Below, in pieces: positions 63,340 to 64,000 of a stretch of DNA of 64,000 bases. Under the pieces are notes generated by a model that saw nothing but the letters and a program-made list of their open reading frames with translations, had not been told where the DNA came from and did no database searches. The translations under genes and the position numbers were made by a program. The stretch lies in the NCBI RefSeq assembly GCF_003020125.1, contig NZ_PYFW01000005.1:1-64000 (forward strand), in the 5' to 3' direction. Position 1 is the first letter of the stretch; every line of letters begins with the position of its first letter. Source of the stretch: Bradyrhizobium sp. MOS003 (GTDB taxonomy: Bacteria > Pseudomonadota > Alphaproteobacteria > Rhizobiales > Xanthobacteraceae).

Positions 63340-63972
63340 ATGATCGAAACGAATTTCTGGCTGTTCCTGGCCGCAGCCTGCCTCATTGCCGCCGTTCCCG
63401 GCCCCGGCATCTTCTACGTCGCGGCACGGACCTTGTCGGAGGGACGCGCCAGCGGTTTTGCGTCGACCGCGGGCACGGCGCTGGGCGGGCTCGTTCATGT
63501 CGTCGCGGGCAGCCTCGGCATTTCCGCGATCATCCTCGCCAGCGCCGAACTGTTTGCTGCCGTCAAACTCGTCGGCGCGCTCTATCTGGTCTGGCTCGGC
63601 ATCAAGACGTTCCGCAGCGCCGGCCGCGCACTGTCGCTCGAAAGCGAGCCGGCCGGTGACAAGCGCGCGTTCCGCGACGGCGTGCTGGTCGAGGCGCTGA
63701 ACCCGAAGACCGCCGCGTTCTTCCTCGCCTTCATTCCGCAATTCCTCGATCCCGCGGGGTCGAGCCCCACGCTGCAATTCATCATGCTCGGCGCAATCTC
63801 GGTGGCATTGAACACGCTCGCCGATATCGTCGTGGTGCTGATGGCCTCAGCAACACGCACGCAGCTGATCGGGCGGCCGCATCTGATGCGGCGTCTCACC
63901 CAGGGCTCCGGCGTCTTCATTGCAGGCCTCGGCCTGTCGCTGGCACTGGTGCGGCGGCCGGTGAATGGATAG
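63340..63972 (+). CDS. LysE family translocator
   Basis: An inner-membrane exporter of 210 residues, normal for the LysE/RhtB family. FLAAACLIAAVPGPGIFYVA carries the signature PGPG, then SEGRASGFASTAGTALGGL, LVGALYLVWLGIKTFRS and LNPKTAAFFLAFIPQFLDP, with about six helices. It exports amino acids or similar small molecules. ATG at 63340 is preferred: the frame to 63280 adds a polar stretch unlike the family. It follows the ketoacyl synthase by about 60 bases and may be co-transcribed. Confidence 0.88.
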   Translation: MIETNFWLFLAAACLIAAVPGPGIFYVAARTLSEGRASGFASTAGTALGGLVHVVAGSLGISAIILASAELFAAVKLVGALYLVWLGIKTFRSAGRALSLESEPAGDKRAFRDGVLVEALNPKTAAFFLAFIPQFLDPAGSSPTLQFIMLGAISVALNTLADIVVVLMASATRTQLIGRPHLMRRLTQGSGVFIAGLGLSLALVRRPVNG

Positions 63973-64000
63973 CGCCCCGATGTTCGCCCCGCAAAGCCGC

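Overview
The window looks like an alphaproteobacterial chromosome of the Bradyrhizobium type. It is GC-rich with strong third-position GC, has many DUF/TIGR families typical of Rhizobiales (DUF6894, DUF1236, DUF2007, DUF4142, TIGR02301), several chemoreceptors, and intergenic palindromic repeats of the kind common in that genus. The genus call is inference from protein resemblance; no 16S or other marker lies in the window.

Two regions differ sharply. Positions 1-15,105 look like the right end of a decayed genomic island. Its right border is a tRNA-Pro(CGG) gene whose 3' end abuts a tyrosine recombinase, and the recombinase reading frame runs into the tRNA. The island holds long stretches without convincing genes, degenerate direct repeats that resemble insertion-sequence ends, small hypothetical proteins, and pseudogenes: nuoD with several frameshifts, a manganese catalase with two, a metallo-beta-lactamase-fold hydrolase with one in-frame amber codon, and a small membrane protein with one shift. 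A few genes are intact: a PilZ protein, nuoB, a secreted Gly/Pro/Ser/Ala-rich protein, an RsbRD-type histidine kinase and a DUF6894 protein. I saw none of the backbone palindromic repeats here.

From 15,106 to the end is ordinary, densely packed backbone. In order: threonylcarbamoyl-AMP synthase, a D-2-hydroxyacid dehydrogenase, an acetyltransferase and a Nudix enzyme; a GrdB-like protein with a CoA-transferase; an SRAP abasic-site protein; small conserved genes; an ECF sigma / DUF4142 / cupredoxin group with two matching promoters; sulfurtransferase and dihydroorotase; a cluster of YgfZ, 3-methyladenine glycosylase, HD hydrolase, tyrosine phosphatase and a NadQ-like regulator; a DUF2339 membrane protein; three tandem chemoreceptors; AcuI-type reductase and an MFS transporter; nadABC; a SleB-type hydrolase; pyruvate phosphate dikinase with an unusual Lys/Ala-rich extension; glyQS; an S49 peptidase; a methyltransferase and DUF2007; polyprenyl diphosphate synthase; and an HxlR regulator with a beta-ketoacyl synthase and a LysE exporter.

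Three links between genes stand out. (1) Two near-identical 19-bp palindromes precede nadA, and a candidate NadQ regulator lies 13 kb away, while nadB and nadC each carry a frameshift as sequenced. (2) The ECF sigma gene and the DUF4142 gene share a promoter signature with identical spacing, which also re-sets the sigma start codon. (3) The integrase C-terminus is encoded by the tRNA gene, so it should change when the island excises.
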